In this document: piece after piece, positions 1 through 11,752 of the stretch
How positions within the stretch are numbered: position 1 is the stretch's first letter
Layout: each line of letters starts with the position of its first letter
Assembly (NCBI RefSeq): GCF_003171515.1
Contig: NC_089391.1
Location: 3,782,001-3,846,000, forward strand
DNA: 64,000 nucleotides
Origin: Pyrenophora tritici-repentis
Taxonomy: Eukaryota > Ascomycota > Dothideomycetes > Pleosporales > Pleosporaceae
Reading direction: 5' to 3'
Notes under the pieces: model-generated
Databases searched by the model: none
What the model saw: the letters and a program-made list of their open reading frames with translations, nothing else
What the model was told of the DNA's origin: nothing
Program-made: the position numbers and the translations under genes

Positions 1-662
1 AGGACGTGAACCCTAGCTTGAAGCAAAACGACGGTGTAGATGAGGTTGCGCTGCAGAACCTGGCTTCTGCTCCAGTCCTCACAGGCGCTATTCCGCTGGC
101 TATTTTTGATGCAGCCATGAAGCAGTTCCAGGGCAAGCCCAGGATGGCCGAGAGACTCTTCGACATGTTTGCCGAGTTTGAACAGCTCTCATGCATACCC
201 CATATTTTGCAGCACGTGCTTGATTACCTACAAGAGCATTACCCGCACGCTATCGAGACAGACATCTGCAGGTTCCGCATGCAACTTTTCGGCTGCAACG
301 CTACCGGCGCAGAATTGGCCGCCGCATTAAGCCAGGCCTTGGACCTGATAAGCGCTACCGTTCAGCAGCATCCCAATGAGAAGACCAGGGTCTCCGAAGT
401 CGCTGTTCGCCATCTGTTATCTCTACATCGGTTACTTGCGGATGCCGATCCGGGCTTGCACAAGGCATGGCGTGCAGCCCTGCGGAAACACGTGCGAGGA
501 ATGGAGCATGGTGAAGGAAGCGGTGATGAAATTGCTAGCGTGGTCGAATCATTACGGAATCAGGGCAAGAAGCATGAGGCGGATATGCTGGCTCGGACAG
601 GTATCAAATACTGGGCTGCGAATGAAGGGCTGCAAAAATTTGTCTCCGCGACGGAAAGGTGA
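1..662 (+). CDS. UTP6: U3 snoRNP/SSU processome subunit Utp6, C-terminal part (5' truncated by window edge)
   Basis: The reading frame is open from the window edge to a TGA, giving about 219 residues with no ATG at a plausible place, so the gene begins outside the window. Visible features are helical, HAT-repeat-like segments and the stretch AIPLAIFDAAMKQF followed by AERLFDMFAEFE, which recalls the C-terminal half of Utp6. Utp6 is a subunit of the nucleolar small-subunit processome (UtpB), which works in 18S pre-rRNA maturation. The stop lies about 200 bases from the convergent end of the next gene. The identification rests on family memory and could be confirmed by a Utp6 profile match; another HAT-repeat protein is the main alternative. 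Confidence 0.7.
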   Translation, partial: DVNPSLKQNDGVDEVALQNLASAPVLTGAIPLAIFDAAMKQFQGKPRMAERLFDMFAEFEQLSCIPHILQHVLDYLQEHYPHAIETDICRFRMQLFGCNATGAELAAALSQALDLISATVQQHPNEKTRVSEVAVRHLLSLHRLLADADPGLHKAWRAALRKHVRGMEHGEGSGDEIASVVESLRNQGKKHEADMLARTGIKYWAANEGLQKFVSATER

Positions 663-870
663 AGGATTCAAGGGGCGTCTGGTCAGCGGACAGATTATAC
701 CAAGCATACCCTGCATCAAGTACTGTCCTATCTCTTATCGGGCTATGGCCATGAGCTACACCGCTGCGGCTATATTCGCTCTATCGTGAGATGAGTGCTA
801 CTGTCGAACCACGTCACCTGCGCGTGCGGGCGAGCAATACTACAGACGGCATGCTTCCCCGCAGACCGCT

Positions 871-1599
871 TCAATCATCACCCCGGCTTCGCCTCGAGGT
901 TTTCTTAGCGCTCTGCTGCTTCTTGTGCTTCAAGCGGCGCTCGTTATCAAACTGCTGTCTAGACAGGCTTATCAGCTTTCGGGCCGTCGGAGACGGGGCG
1001 AGAGCAAAGTTCGTATGTACTACGTACAAAAGTTTGACACGCCGTGCCTGCTCCGCAGACGTCTCGGAAGGCACAGCGCGCTGTGCCGCCTCGGCAATGG
1101 CCTGGTAGAGACGCTTGTAGCAGCTCTGTGCATTGTCGCTCTGCTTGCGACTATCGTCGGCCTGGACGATGAAGGTGTTTGATTTTGCAGCTACATAGCG
1201 CGAACGTCGGATGTCGCTGTGGAGAGCGACAGGCACATGGCGCAGAAGGGTGTCCAGCGGCACTTTGAGGGTGGCTTTGGAATTGACTCTTTGAGCACAC
1301 TGGGTTTAGCGGCGCCGTTGACGCAGAGGAGTAGTTCAAAGTTGGTCATACTTATTTACGTTTTGACCACCGGGCCCGGAAGATCTGCTAAAGCTCAATT
1401 CGCCAATGCTCTGAAGAGGGATCGCCTCCGCATGCAGCTCCGCGAGCCACTTGCGTGCAGCTTGGAGCTCGTCGTCGCTTGCACTGCCGCCGGTGCTGCT
1501 CGATGATGAGTGAGTGTGTCGCACTGCAGGCACAGATCCCCTCGCGGTCACGAGCGGGGCCTGGCTCAGGAGGCGGGTGCGCAGCAAAGCGAGCAGCAT
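871..1599 (-). CDS. Mitochondrial class I release-factor-like peptidyl-tRNA hydrolase (ICT1/Pth4 type)
   Basis: Two exons, 1599-1352 and 1288-871, with a 63-base intron, give 221 residues. The start is the first ATG and is followed by an Arg/Ala-rich, mitochondrial presequence-like N-terminus (MLLALLRTRLL). The codon-independent release motif GGQ lies in SSGPGGQNVNK, and the intron splits the codon just after it; joining the exons restores the family continuation VNSKATLKVPL. The C-terminus is a basic tail (ERRLKHKKQQ...), as in ICT1 proteins that bind mitoribosomes. Family knowledge: such proteins hydrolyse peptidyl-tRNA on stalled mitochondrial ribosomes. There is no codon-recognition domain, so this is not a full RF1. 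It is divergent from the Nab3-like gene. Confidence 0.85.
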
Positions 1600-2217
1600 T
1601 CAATCAATACAGTACTAGCGGTGCAAATTTGGTGCGCTGCACTTTGTCAAGATGAAATCATGCAGCAACGGTGAAAGGTGTAGACTAGAGCCAGAAGGTG
1701 CGCGAAAGTCAGTGTCACCCATGTCTGCGGCGGCTAGGAGAAACACTAGCAAGAACCATGTCACGTGTGCGAAGCTTGTCCCAGCCAAAGTGAGATTCCA
1801 GGCTCTCTTTCGGAGCCTACAGGGCCGAGTCCAGTCACTGCTGTCTGCTGTCTGCTGTCTGCTGCACAACTTCTTCCTGAGCTCGCCGTCTTCACCAATC
1901 CTCTTGCTCTTACCACTTTTGCAGGCCTGCATATCGCTTCCGTGCCTGTGGACGCGGCCTGCTAGAATTCGACGGTTGCGCGCCTCTGCCACATCTTCTA
2001 ACCCAACTCCGATCATCCATTCTCATATAGCACGTATTGCCAACCCCGCCATCCCATCTCCTCCAGCTTCTTCTCCTACTAGTAGCTCCACCCAAGCCCT
2101 CTTACCCTTGTCGCGACGGTGCGTTTTGTAGATGCTATTGCGTTGACCTCCCTCACTCCGTCGTGTTCCGCCAGCGTTGCCAGCTCTGCGCTCGCTTCTC
2201 GCAGCTCTACAGTCTAC
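1600..2217. promoter_or_regulatory. Shared upstream region of the ICT1-like and Nab3-like genes
   Basis: This 618-base divergent intergenic stretch holds pyrimidine-rich tracts and a tandem CTGCTGT repeat. A tiny upstream ORF (2132-2146, ATG CTA TTG CGT TGA) precedes the Nab3-like start. Long ORFs on either strand here look non-coding. I saw no convincing TATA box. Confidence 0.5.
1838..1865. repeat. Short tandem repeat, (CTGCTGT)x4
   Basis: Four head-to-tail copies of a 7-base unit, the last with one substitution, lie in the divergent promoter between the ICT1-like and Nab3-like genes. They are probably a local slippage product and may vary between strains. Confidence 0.8.
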
Positions 2218-4637
2218 ATGAGACCCAACTCGAGCCCGCCGCAAGAAGCTGAGCACATACGGCACCAGTCACTGACGCCAGAGAGTCCGCGCCCGCAAAA
2301 CGTCCCCTCGCCCGCCAACATTCCCATTCTGGCTGAGCACATGGATGCAAGCTATCATGATCTCAATCTCTCAAACGGTCCTGCTTCCACTCCAGCCTCG
2401 CACTTTTCGCAACAGTCGCACCCGTCCAACGCGAACGCGACCACGACGACCACGCCGTACTTCGCCGACCAGCCGTCGACACAAAACTACCAGCACCAGC
2501 ATATAGCAGCGCAAGGGGGAGGTGATGCCATGCAAGCTAGCGGCGCTTTCCATCACTCATCTGCTTTTGGCACCACCATGGGTACGCAGGCGCATGATAC
2601 CTCTTCAATGCAGAATTTCGCACAACACCACCACGCGCGCACTGCTGTCATTGACGCTCCCCCGGCGTCGGCTCAAAATCTTCACTCTGCGTACCCATAC
2701 TCCCATGACAATGCCTATGCTGCGCAGCCGGCCCAAGCTGCCACCAATGTTGACGTACAAGCCTTGTTGGATTCTCTGACGCCTGCTGCACACAATGCGC
2801 CTACGGGTCAATATGCTGCTCCTAATGCCTCGTTGCCGTCGACCACCACTCTGCCTCCTCGACCGCCCACTCAAGACCAGCCCGCTACACATCCCAACTA
2901 TCATCCCAGCGACGACATCGCGTCCTATCACCCACAAAATCAGAGAGCGCCTAGTGCCCAGCAACGGGGGAATGGCGCTCTACAGCCTTCGAATGCCCAC
3001 AATCCGCCCAGTCATGCGCAACAGCAGCAGCCAGGCCAGCGTAGTGAGACACCTGATGATGAGGACCAACGGTGGCCACCAGAGGTGAACAGGAGATATG
3101 AGGAGTTTTTGGAGCAGGAGCGGAGGTTTGTCACCGAGGGCCAGTGGGACCAGTTTCCCATGGGCTCCCGTCTATTCATCGGCAACCTCCCTACCGAGAA
3201 GGTCACCAAGCGTGACATATTCCATCGATTTTATCGCCACGGCCAACTCGCGCAAATATCTATAAAGCAGGCATATGGCTTCGTCCAGTTCTTGGACTCG
3301 GAATCATGTCGAAGGGCATTGGACGCCGAGCAAGGACAGGCAGTGCGTGGCAGGAAAATGCATCTCGAGATATCCAAACCTCAGCGAAACACCAAGAAGA
3401 TCGAGCCACAGAACCCGCCTCCAAGACGCCGATCACGTTCGCCCGACTATACCAGAGGTGGTACAGGCCCACCGCCCCGGGACAGTCGCTACGGAGCCCA
3501 CCCTAATTCCATGTCCCCTCGAGACCGAGATCGGCGCTTTCGCGATCGGGACGATTATCGGCCCATGCGATCGCCATCACCGCGAGCACTGCCTCGGGGC
3601 GTCAGATCGCGCGACCGGAGCCGCGACAGGTTCGACACACGGTACCGCAGCAGGTCAAGAACACCTCCCCGCAGGCATAGGAGCCCGTCTCCGCGACGCG
3701 ACTACACCGAGGATGGTTTGGATCTCCGTCGCCGACTACCACATGAAGTTCCTGATATCCAGATCCTTGTACTTAACGAAGGTTTGCCTCGGTACGTTCT
3801 CCCCGAACCATTATATGTCGAATGCAAGCCAATACTAACGTCATATTAGGGACTTTATACGCTACGTCGAAGATACATTCCGTACACAACAGCTCCGGAG
3901 TAATGTTCTGATACTCAGTGGGCGCTTTCCTGAGCCAGCTGTGGTTCGAAGACAGATCCTGGAAGGCGTTTTAGCAATAGTGAGGTTGGACACTACAGGG
4001 TTGACTAAGGGCAAAGTCAGCGTTCAGATCTTTGACCGTCGAGGAGGTGCCAACAATGTCCAATTCAACGGTATGTAAACATCTCTACCAGTTGAAAGTA
4101 TACTAATTCGGCATCGTAGAATACGCTGATCTGGACCCCACAACAGCTGGTCTTCTCGTCAACAATGCCAAACAAAACCAATCTCGTCCCGTCCTGCCAC
4201 CCTCAACCTCATACGCCTTCGGCCAGAACCTGCCACCGCACTTTCCTCAGCCGAGCAACCCCTTCCCAGCTCTGACGACCAGCCAGCCCAACATCTCCAA
4301 CCTCATCGCATCTCTAGATGGTGCTAGCCTGTCGCAGTTGCTCGGTGCAATGTCCGGCAATAACATGCCTCAGAGCGCACAACCACAGCCCAATCCAGGA
4401 CTGAATGCTGATCTTGCACGATTGCTCGCCCAGGTGCCTAGCCCTGCTCAAACTCCAGGTTTCGCTGCCCAACATCAGCCACATCTTGCACAGCTAGGCA
4501 ACCAATTTCCCGCGCTTGCTTCCCTATTCGCAAACCAGAGTCAGCCAGTCGCGCCGCCAGTCCAGACCCCAAACCAACCTGGACCTGCGCCAGACATGAG
4601 CGAGATCATGGCTCAGCTTGCCCAATACCAGCGCTGA
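2218..4637 (+). CDS. NAB3: Nab3-like nuclear RNA-binding protein (RRM plus C-terminal HDxxQ-like region)
   Basis: Three exons (2218-3791, 3850-4070, 4120-4637) join in frame to 770 residues; both introns carry TACTAA-like branch sites. Residues 1-300 are low complexity, rich in Gln, Ala, Pro and His. One RRM lies at about 315-385, with RNP2 LFIGNL and an RNP1-like YGFVQF. An Arg/Ser-rich stretch follows at about 395-510, then a folded region (DIQILVLNEGLPRDFIRYVEDTF...) and a Gln/Pro-rich tail. This order matches fungal Nab3, a partner of Nrd1 in termination of non-coding Pol II transcripts. The start is the first in-frame ATG after upstream stops; an ATG at 2341 is possible. Seb1/Nrd1-type proteins differ in having a CTD-interaction domain, which is absent here. 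Confidence 0.82.
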
Positions 4638-5517
4638 TTAGGCCATTGCCACACGGCCCAAATCATGATTCTTCAAACATCCCATAACTCCGACATTGCT
4701 ACCAGCAACTTCTGTCTCATGCATTGCCCCATCTACAAATGCAATCGCCATTCTATAGCTCCCAATCAATCCGACTGCGCCATTCTACTCAGAGTCCTCC
4801 GAAAGTAGCAAAATCCCTGCTCAAGGCCCGTGTGTTTCTTCCCTGTCCACCACAATTGCGGCAACAGCGCGCAACCCATCCCCACGTCATCAGTAACCCG
4901 AGTGTCATTATGACAATTTTTTGACCGGAACCTTACTTCTAATCACTCCTACTTGTGGTTATGATCACTTTTTCCCATATCTTCAGTTCTTCTGTATACT
5001 TGTACTGTTGTTTTGTTGAACCGAGTTTACTGTAGTCTTTTGTTTTCCCACTTATTTACTGCTGCGTTTGGCGAGGTGTTTGGGGGCGCATCATTGAAGC
5101 TATGATTATACATGGGCTTGGAGTTTCTCATTTGCCTTTGGTGGCTGGTAGGGACTTTCTACAGCCATTCCGGGTTTATGCATTGCTTAGTAGGACAAAG
5201 GCGCAACCGGTGGGCGCCAATTAGAAAGGCAGTTCCATTCGGGACTTTAGAAATCAACATATGGACCTCAGGATTACGGAATTATGTGCAACAGTTTACG
5301 CAGAATTGCTCAATTGATTACGTTAGCCCACCAATCCGGTTAGCGCAGACACGAGGTGTGATGACATCGTGTCATCGTGTTCCGCTACGAACAGGGATCA
5401 TCTCGCCCCAATTTTGAATCTTGCGAATTGAGAGCGTCACGACCAAGACCAGTCAACGATCGAATATTACCCCGCGACCAAGCATCCGGGCTCTATGCCT
5501 TATTCCCCACATCCACA
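4638..5517. other. Intergenic: Nab3-like 3' flank and LETM1-like promoter
   Basis: No gene is seen. The first 400 bases are T-rich and look like 3' UTR and polyadenylation sequence. The frame of the next gene stays open upstream of its ATG, but only through a GTG, so no N-terminal extension is claimed. Confidence 0.5.
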
Positions 5518-6783
5518 ATGAAACCACGACCAATGTTCTCCACCTTCATAATACCCGCGCGTTCGAGCATCACCCTAACAAATATACAATGTCACCGAGG
5601 CGTGCATATACGGGCCATTGCGCCTGCACTGAGCCGTAAGATATGGTACGACATGTCACGGAGTACTGTATACAGTGACTGTCATGCGGGGATATCCATG
5701 GGGCAGATGAGGCGTCATGCTTCATCAACAGCAGCACCAGCGAAGAGAACAGGATACGGTAACGCAATGCCACCTGTACAACCTGGCAAGACACAGAAGA
5801 CGAACGTGCCTACGAAGAAAGATATCGCAAATTCCCAGCTTACATCACGAAAAGCACCCACTCCTTCCCTCGTTCCTGCGCGTTCACCCGCCTCAAAAAC
5901 GACTACTGCAACGACTATACGAGCCTCAGAAAGACTCAACCCACCTCATTTTACCTACGCCCCTGAAATCACCGTTCCCGCAAGAAATCCAGACCAGAAT
6001 ATTGTCAAGTGGCTATGGCGTGCCGGTCGTGCATATGTCACTTTCTACAAAACAGGCCTTTCGCATGTTCGACAAACGTACAAACTTGCCAAGACACTGC
6101 GCAAGAAAGCTGCGCAGTCACCCAATAAGGACATCACCGAAGTCTTGACAAGAGCAGAATGGCAGGTTGTCAGGAGAAGTAAAGCCGATATTCTGAGGTT
6201 GCCGCCTTTCGGGCTTCTCGTGTTGGCTCTTGGAGAGTGGTTACCGCTTATTGTCATGTACATTACACCTCTGGTTCCTGAGGCGTGTAGGATTCCACAA
6301 CAGGTCGAACGTTCCCTTAGAAAAATGGAAGACAAGCGGCAAGATCGACTGCACAAAATTAGTATCAACGCCACGCGTCTCATGCTGAAGGATCGCCAAC
6401 CAGTCGGGTCTACACAAGGTCACGAGCCTTCTAACCCACCAAAGAATGACACAGTAGGCACAGTCATGACGCCATCCGCTAAAGCCTGGGACGAATTGAC
6501 ACTTTATGAACTCTCCCTTGTCGCAGCACAGCAGGACTGCTACCCCGCGCTGTTCGATTGGGTACCCTTTACGCCGCCAAAACGGCTTCTTGTGAGGAAC
6601 ATAAAGAAAAAGATGGATTACTTGAGTACAGACCAAAGACTGATCGAGAGAGATGGTGGTTGGGCAGCTCTTAGTAAAGAGGAGATTCAAAGGGCCTGTG
6701 TGGAGAGGGGCTTGCCGGTTCTGGGAAAGAGGGAAGATGAGCTGAGGAAGGCGTTGGCAACAAAGTGGGGCGTGAAGTTTTAG
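5518..6783 (+). CDS. LETM1-domain mitochondrial inner-membrane protein
   Basis: A single exon encodes 421 residues. The N-terminus is basic and rich in Ser/Thr/Arg with no acidic residues for a long stretch, as in mitochondrial targeting sequences. A LETM1-like core begins at about residue 158 (IVKWLWRAGRAYVTFYKTG), with a hydrophobic segment at about 231-252 (PFGLLVLALGEWLPLIVMY) matching the single membrane span of the family. The C-terminal half holds the ribosome-binding-like region, including LSKEEIQRACVERGLPVLGK and DELRKAL. Family members (LETM1, Mdm38, Ylh47, LETMD1) act in mitochondrial cation homeostasis or in membrane association of mitoribosomes. No EF-hand is seen. At this size it is closer to LETMD1-like than to full-length LETM1, and the exact orthologue is not settled. 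Confidence 0.8.
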   Translation: MKPRPMFSTFIIPARSSITLTNIQCHRGVHIRAIAPALSRKIWYDMSRSTVYSDCHAGISMGQMRRHASSTAAPAKRTGYGNAMPPVQPGKTQKTNVPTKKDIANSQLTSRKAPTPSLVPARSPASKTTTATTIRASERLNPPHFTYAPEITVPARNPDQNIVKWLWRAGRAYVTFYKTGLSHVRQTYKLAKTLRKKAAQSPNKDITEVLTRAEWQVVRRSKADILRLPPFGLLVLALGEWLPLIVMYITPLVPEACRIPQQVERSLRKMEDKRQDRLHKISINATRLMLKDRQPVGSTQGHEPSNPPKNDTVGTVMTPSAKAWDELTLYELSLVAAQQDCYPALFDWVPFTPPKRLLVRNIKKKMDYLSTDQRLIERDGGWAALSKEEIQRACVERGLPVLGKREDELRKALATKWGVKF

Positions 6784-7371
6784 GCAAAGAGGTCTCATCA
6801 TTCACGCCCACTTTGTGAGTTTGTATAGTATAGTAGCTGGCGAAGATGAGATACGATCTTAGGGGTTTGATTTAGAATAGATGTTCGGACGAGATAAAAC
6901 GCAGACAGATACCCAATTACGCTTCTCCCAATTCTAGAGACCGTGAACACTTTTCCTCTCATATTGATTCATTCTAGAGAATCAAGGATGACGACGTTTT
7001 GATGATCAAGCTTGTTTGCACTGTTCCCGTGGTCGTACGAGTGGAGAGGGCTTCCGATTCGTAGTAGAGCCACCAATAAGACTGGTACGCATCGCAAACT
7101 TTAGCGGTCCCAGCCCACTCACCAACATGAAATTGCTTTCGACGTTATCCGAGAAGACACGTAGCTACGTCTTGATGGTTGCTCTCCTCTGAAACCTGTG
7201 ACCAGCTACACCCAAAATAGACTCGGTGACGCACTAGCTAACGCCGGTGAATCTCCGGCGAGTCAATGCGAACAACTGACCACCAACATACAGTCTGCGC
7301 CTTCCTCGACAGCCTTTTGAAGCCTACGTTATTGGGGAGGATGATTGTAAGAAGAGATCCGCGACTACGAC
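6784..7371. other. Intergenic between LETM1-like and Ldb17-like genes
   Basis: I see no gene. The stretch holds the 3' flank of the LETM1-like gene and the presumed promoter and 5' UTR of the Ldb17-like gene. No distinctive regulatory element was recognised. Confidence 0.45.
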
Positions 7372-8934
7372 ATGGCATTTGAGGTGTCGTATCATCTCGA
7401 GAATGAGCAACAGTTCTGGGATGGTAAGAGCGCGAGTCTGTAACCCCACCAAGAGAGAGCCTCGATTAACCCGCCCGCAACAGAACTCGACGATATCGTA
7501 TCCACGCGCTGCCACCAGCATGAAATAATTGACAACTCGCTACGATCCTTTCTTAATGTCACGACAAATTACAGATGTACGCGCTCTGAACGCACTGCGG
7601 AGAGCAACGTTGACCACGAGTAGCCGAATACCTGCAGACCGATTTCAGCATCGCGAAATGTATCTTCCGCATGCTCGAGGGCGATCTCTTCGCCTCCAAT
7701 AAGGAATATGTGCGCAAGCAGATAATATATTGTCTGTTACAAGTATGTCCATGAGGCTAGAGTTGGTACGGTTGCGGGGAGAGTACGAGGCTGACCCGGG
7801 AACCAGGAAGAAGACAATCCCACACTCCACATAGTGGCCGCATTCCTCTTGTACGACGGCCGCAATAGCAAAGATGACGAGGTCTTCGAGATGATGCACT
7901 CTGAGGGCACCTTTGCCAGACTAGTCGAGTTGGTACAGATGCAAAGTGTACAGGAGGAGACGACGTTGCATCAATTGCTTCTTCAGCTTCTATATGAGTC
8001 GTCTCGCATTCAGCGATTAACTTACGAGGACTTCAGTATGTTGACGCATCCTTTTTGTCTCGTTCATTGGAGCACTGGCTGATACTTGATGTAGTGGCAG
8101 TGAACGACGTGTTCATCATCTACCTGTTGGAGATAATAGAAGGCGCCTCTGACGATGCCGACGACCCATACCACTACCCCGTCATACGTGTCTTGGTAAG
8201 TTTATAGAAAGAGGCCGGTATCTTCAAAGCTAATACCGTGATAGTTGGTTCTAAATGAGCAATACCTGGTAGCATCTACCAGCCATCACGGTAACGGGCG
8301 TCCTGGAGTAACAAACCGAGTCATCAAAGCGATATCAACCCACGGCCTAACCTACAAGACCTTCGGATGCAATTTGATTCTCCTTCTAAATCGGGAGTCG
8401 GAGACGTCCCTTCAGCTTCTTATCCTCAAAGTACTTTACCTTCTTTTCGGCAACCCCTCTACGGCAGAATACTTTTACACAAATGATCTCCACGTACTAG
8501 TAGATGTTATCTTGCGGAATCTTATAGATCTGCCCCACGACTCCGCTGCTGCAAATGCATTACGCCACACATATCTACGGGTCCTCCATCCGATACTCTT
8601 GCACAGTCAAATCAGCAGGCCGCCGCATTACAAGCGCGATGAGCTACTCCGCCTCCTGCATCTTCTGATATCGAGCGGTAATCACTTCGCACCTGTCGAC
8701 GAAACCACCGTCAGACTTGTGAACCGCTGCACAAGTGTGTCATGGTTGCAAGAACCAACAGAACCACACTCACCAGTCGACAGTGTATCAAACGGCAAGA
8801 AAGAGTACGCTCGACGGGCTTTGGGTATGACAGTGCAAGGGGGCGGAGAAAGCTCAAGCAGCGTCCTCGAGATTGCGGGTCATACTGCGCAACCCGGAGT
8901 ACAGACACCAAGCATGGCGAAGCTCGCGAACTGA
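7372..8934 (+). CDS. LDB17: SPIN90/Ldb17 leucine-rich domain protein (actin patch regulator)
   Basis: Six exons (7372-7423, 7484-7576, 7621-7742, 7807-8035, 8095-8195, 8245-8934) join in frame to 428 residues. All introns are GT-AG and 44-64 bases long; the second (44 bases) is the least certain. The product is an all-helical, leucine-rich protein with SPIN90/Ldb17 landmarks: [46 protein letters not shown] and [12 protein letters not shown]. Family knowledge: Ldb17 and its relatives Dip1/SPIN90 act at cortical actin patches in endocytosis and activate Arp2/3 without a pre-existing filament. The tail is short and lacks a long polyproline segment. Each junction restores phase without stops, which supports the model although no transcript was seen. 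Confidence 0.82.
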
Positions 8935-10448
8935 TAACAACAGAAGTCGGGGTATGAGCTTTTCTGGATCATATTCAAGCAGAGCACATGCGTTTTTGTA
9001 GTTGTTCATTCTCGGTTGGCATGGAGTCTGGCGATGGCTTGATCTTTATCACCGATTTGGGTTGATGGGCAGTGGGTAGTACCTAATTCCTGTGTACGCA
9101 TACTTTGCATGGCGCGGAGTTTCTGGGCTTTCTTTGTCTAGTTTTTCCCGGTCTTTTTTTCCCATCGTCATCATGTAATGCTCCATGGTTTTTGCCAACT
9201 TCCGATATGAAATACTTTCCATATTGCATTCCAATACGCCATGATGTTTGCATACGTGGCACCCAAAAAGCTTACCCATGATTCATTGGAAGGATCAATC
9301 GGCTGCCGGGTCTTACGGCATACGCTTCAGCGTTGGCGAAAAAGTCGTGATACGTGGTCATTGTGGCTGTGCAATGCGTTTGGTTGTCCCTGCGTCATCG
9401 CTGGGCATGAAAAAGGAAGAAGGGGGCAGGAAGAAGCATGGTCATGGTACCAAGCTATGCGCACACACACACAAAGAAGAGTAACAACCGAAGCTCTGAC
9501 AACTTCCGAATGCGAGCGCATGACATTGTGCGTCTGATGTACTGATCGCCACTATGTAGTCTCTTGGCGGTCGGTAGCAGCGAGAAACGGTAGCCGAAGG
9601 GAAGTAAGGAATACTGTCATAGTTGCGTTTTCTTTTCCAATGTTTTCACCGGATGATCTGCGTGTGGAGGTTTGTGCATGTGGCTTCATTGCCAGGTTTC
9701 AGAGTGAGGCAAAGACGGAGTAAGAGTCTAGAACGGGGCGGTGTGTGGCTGGTGTGGTTGTGGTGGGTATCGTGGTGGTGTCGGTGGTGTTGAAGTGTTT
9801 GGTTCACTGCGGATGGGTCGGGCTTAGTGTTGAAGGTGTTAACCGCCGGACTTTTATTCCCAGTACCACAGAAGGAAGACGAGGCTTGTGATGTTCGTTA
9901 ATGCCTCAGAGGTCGTGTACAGAATGCCAAGAGTGAGTACCTATGTTAGACTGGTCCGTTTAACCAGGCCGACGACGCCGATTACTCTCATTACTAAAAC
10001 AATCGATATTGATATCCACGTTGGGTGTTAGGTGCTTAGGTAGTCGCTAATACTTGTTGTGTACCGCCATCTCTTTCCCGCGACTGACACCATCTACATC
10101 ATGTGCCACATCGCGTCTTGGCCTACACCATCCCAACTCCTCTATGCAGGTCACAAGACTTCGCGCAGCATTGGTGTACCCTTCTTTTAATATCCGCGTG
10201 GACTTGGAGCCTCTGGCAGTATACGGTACAGAACAACGCCGTCTCTTGGTCGCTGTTCCGCTGCCAAGTTGCCCCCTTCAAATATTTCGGTAGTCTAGAA
10301 CGTTTTGTGAGAACCGCAGTGATATTTTGGAGAACCAAGGCCCGAAACATTTGCCAGGATTAGCATGTTGTGTTCGAAGTTTATATCTATCCGAAGTTCC
10401 CTGTTTTGCTTAACTTAGTGATACGCGTGGGCGCGGTATGCTATACGT
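8935..10448. other. Intergenic, no gene recognised; GT-rich low-complexity tract near 9.73-9.80 kb
   Basis: The 1.5 kb after the Ldb17-like gene contains only short ORFs with no recognisable domain. A GTGGT-rich stretch at about 9738-9800 and a short CA run near 9470 are simple-sequence tracts. Confidence 0.45.
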
Positions 10449-11092
10449 ATGAGAACCCGGGTCATAGTTCTAAGTCGGCGGTATTTCGCAGCCTGCAGTG
10501 CGGCAATGAAGCAAACGACTCGGGATCTTGGCGTCGAGGATAAGGCTTGCTTCACAGGCTTAGAAGAGCTTTTGTTCAAAAGGGCCGATGTTGAGGCTTA
10601 CGTGTATCTGAGTGACCATGTAGTCGACCAACTCCGAAATCCGAAGCTTCTTTCCAATATCAGGGACCTAACATTGCTATCCACGTGAGTTTAGGTGTGA
10701 AATACAGCTCGAGATGCCAAGACCTGCTGTACCGACAAAATCGTGCAATTCTTGATTTTCTGGTCCACTATGACCAACCTTCCATCCTCAGTGTAACTAC
10801 CGCTGTGGCGCTTAAATGCAACGTCCAAGCGAACCCATGGTCAGCGTCACATGTCGATATCATCAGGGTCTCAGCCAAGGCGCTCAACAGAAAGTTTAGC
10901 TTACTGGTGTACGTAGTTGCCCAGAATCGATGCGTGGACATGAGCGCAACTAGGAAAGCGCGGAGTTGCGGGTTACCAGAGCTTGTTCGGGATTCCCAGG
11001 GTGTTTATGTGAGACGGTTTGTATATCGATGGAAACTTCATTGCGATGTGGCGATCCTGAGTCCCGATCCAAAAATCGAATCAGGCCATTGA
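10449..11092 (+). CDS. Doubtful two-exon hypothetical gene
   Basis: An ORF of 79 codons runs into a consensus donor (GTGAGT at 10685). A CAG acceptor at 10789-10791, with a TATGAC branch-like site about 20 bases upstream, opens the second exon (10792-11092) exactly in frame. The joined product would have 178 residues. No domain is recognised; LLSNIRDLTLL is faintly reminiscent of leucine-rich segments in fungal F-box-like families, but this is not evidence of function. The surroundings are gene-poor, so it may be a lineage-specific gene, a decayed gene or chance. Transcript reads across the junction would decide. Confidence 0.22.
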
Positions 11093-11752
11093 TCAAATGC
11101 CGGCATATTTGTAGAAGAAGGTATACGACACGTGGATCGACGGGCATGCTGACATCTGAACGGTGATTGATTATGATTTCGTGGAAGATACCTTTATCCA
11201 AGATCGCCACGTACGCGCATAGTATGCACCGAGCATTCAAAGGCCGCATCGTATACCAGTGTTGCGGCTGAATATTGGTGGCAAATCTATGATGACGAAG
11301 GAAGAGTGAGAAGAAGTGAGGGCCGCGACGCTGACCACAAGCAATGCAGGCAGGTACCTTGGTGATGACGTAACGTCATATTCAACCAGGCAATCGCATT
11401 CACTCACAAAGATGCAGGAGAAGTTCAAAGCGATACTTTTGATTATACTATTCGTGCAACCCGTAAACTGATGCTCAACCCATGTATCGAGGAGCTCCCT
11501 GCGCCTACGTTGTCTCGAAGTGGTTCGGAAACAAAGTGTGTTCGCTGTGGGAACTCTCGACATGTCCCAGGATATACCAAAATCTACTATGTGAATACAA
11601 AACAAACCGAGGAAATACAACAGAAATTGGGGGCATGTCCCAGCGCGCTGGGGTGAATACGTAATCGTTCACGTCGTTAAGCAAAATCGCCCCGAACGCC
11701 ATGCAAGGAAAGCACTAATGAGAAGAAATCGTCGTTAAGGGGTTCATAACGG
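11093..11752. other. Intergenic, no gene recognised
   Basis: I see only short overlapping ORFs without recognisable motifs. The right part is the 3' flank of the transporter gene on the minus strand. Confidence 0.4.

Noticed and set aside
1652..2131. Plus-strand ORF of 159 codons between the ICT1-like and Nab3-like genes
   Set aside because: It overlaps the divergent promoter, is low complexity (Ser/Pro/Leu from CT-rich DNA), and shows no domain. It is better explained as promoter and leader sequence.
5377..5517. N-terminal extension of the LETM1-like protein
   Set aside because: The open frame upstream of 5518 lacks an ATG and is not presequence-like, so the ATG at 5518 was kept.
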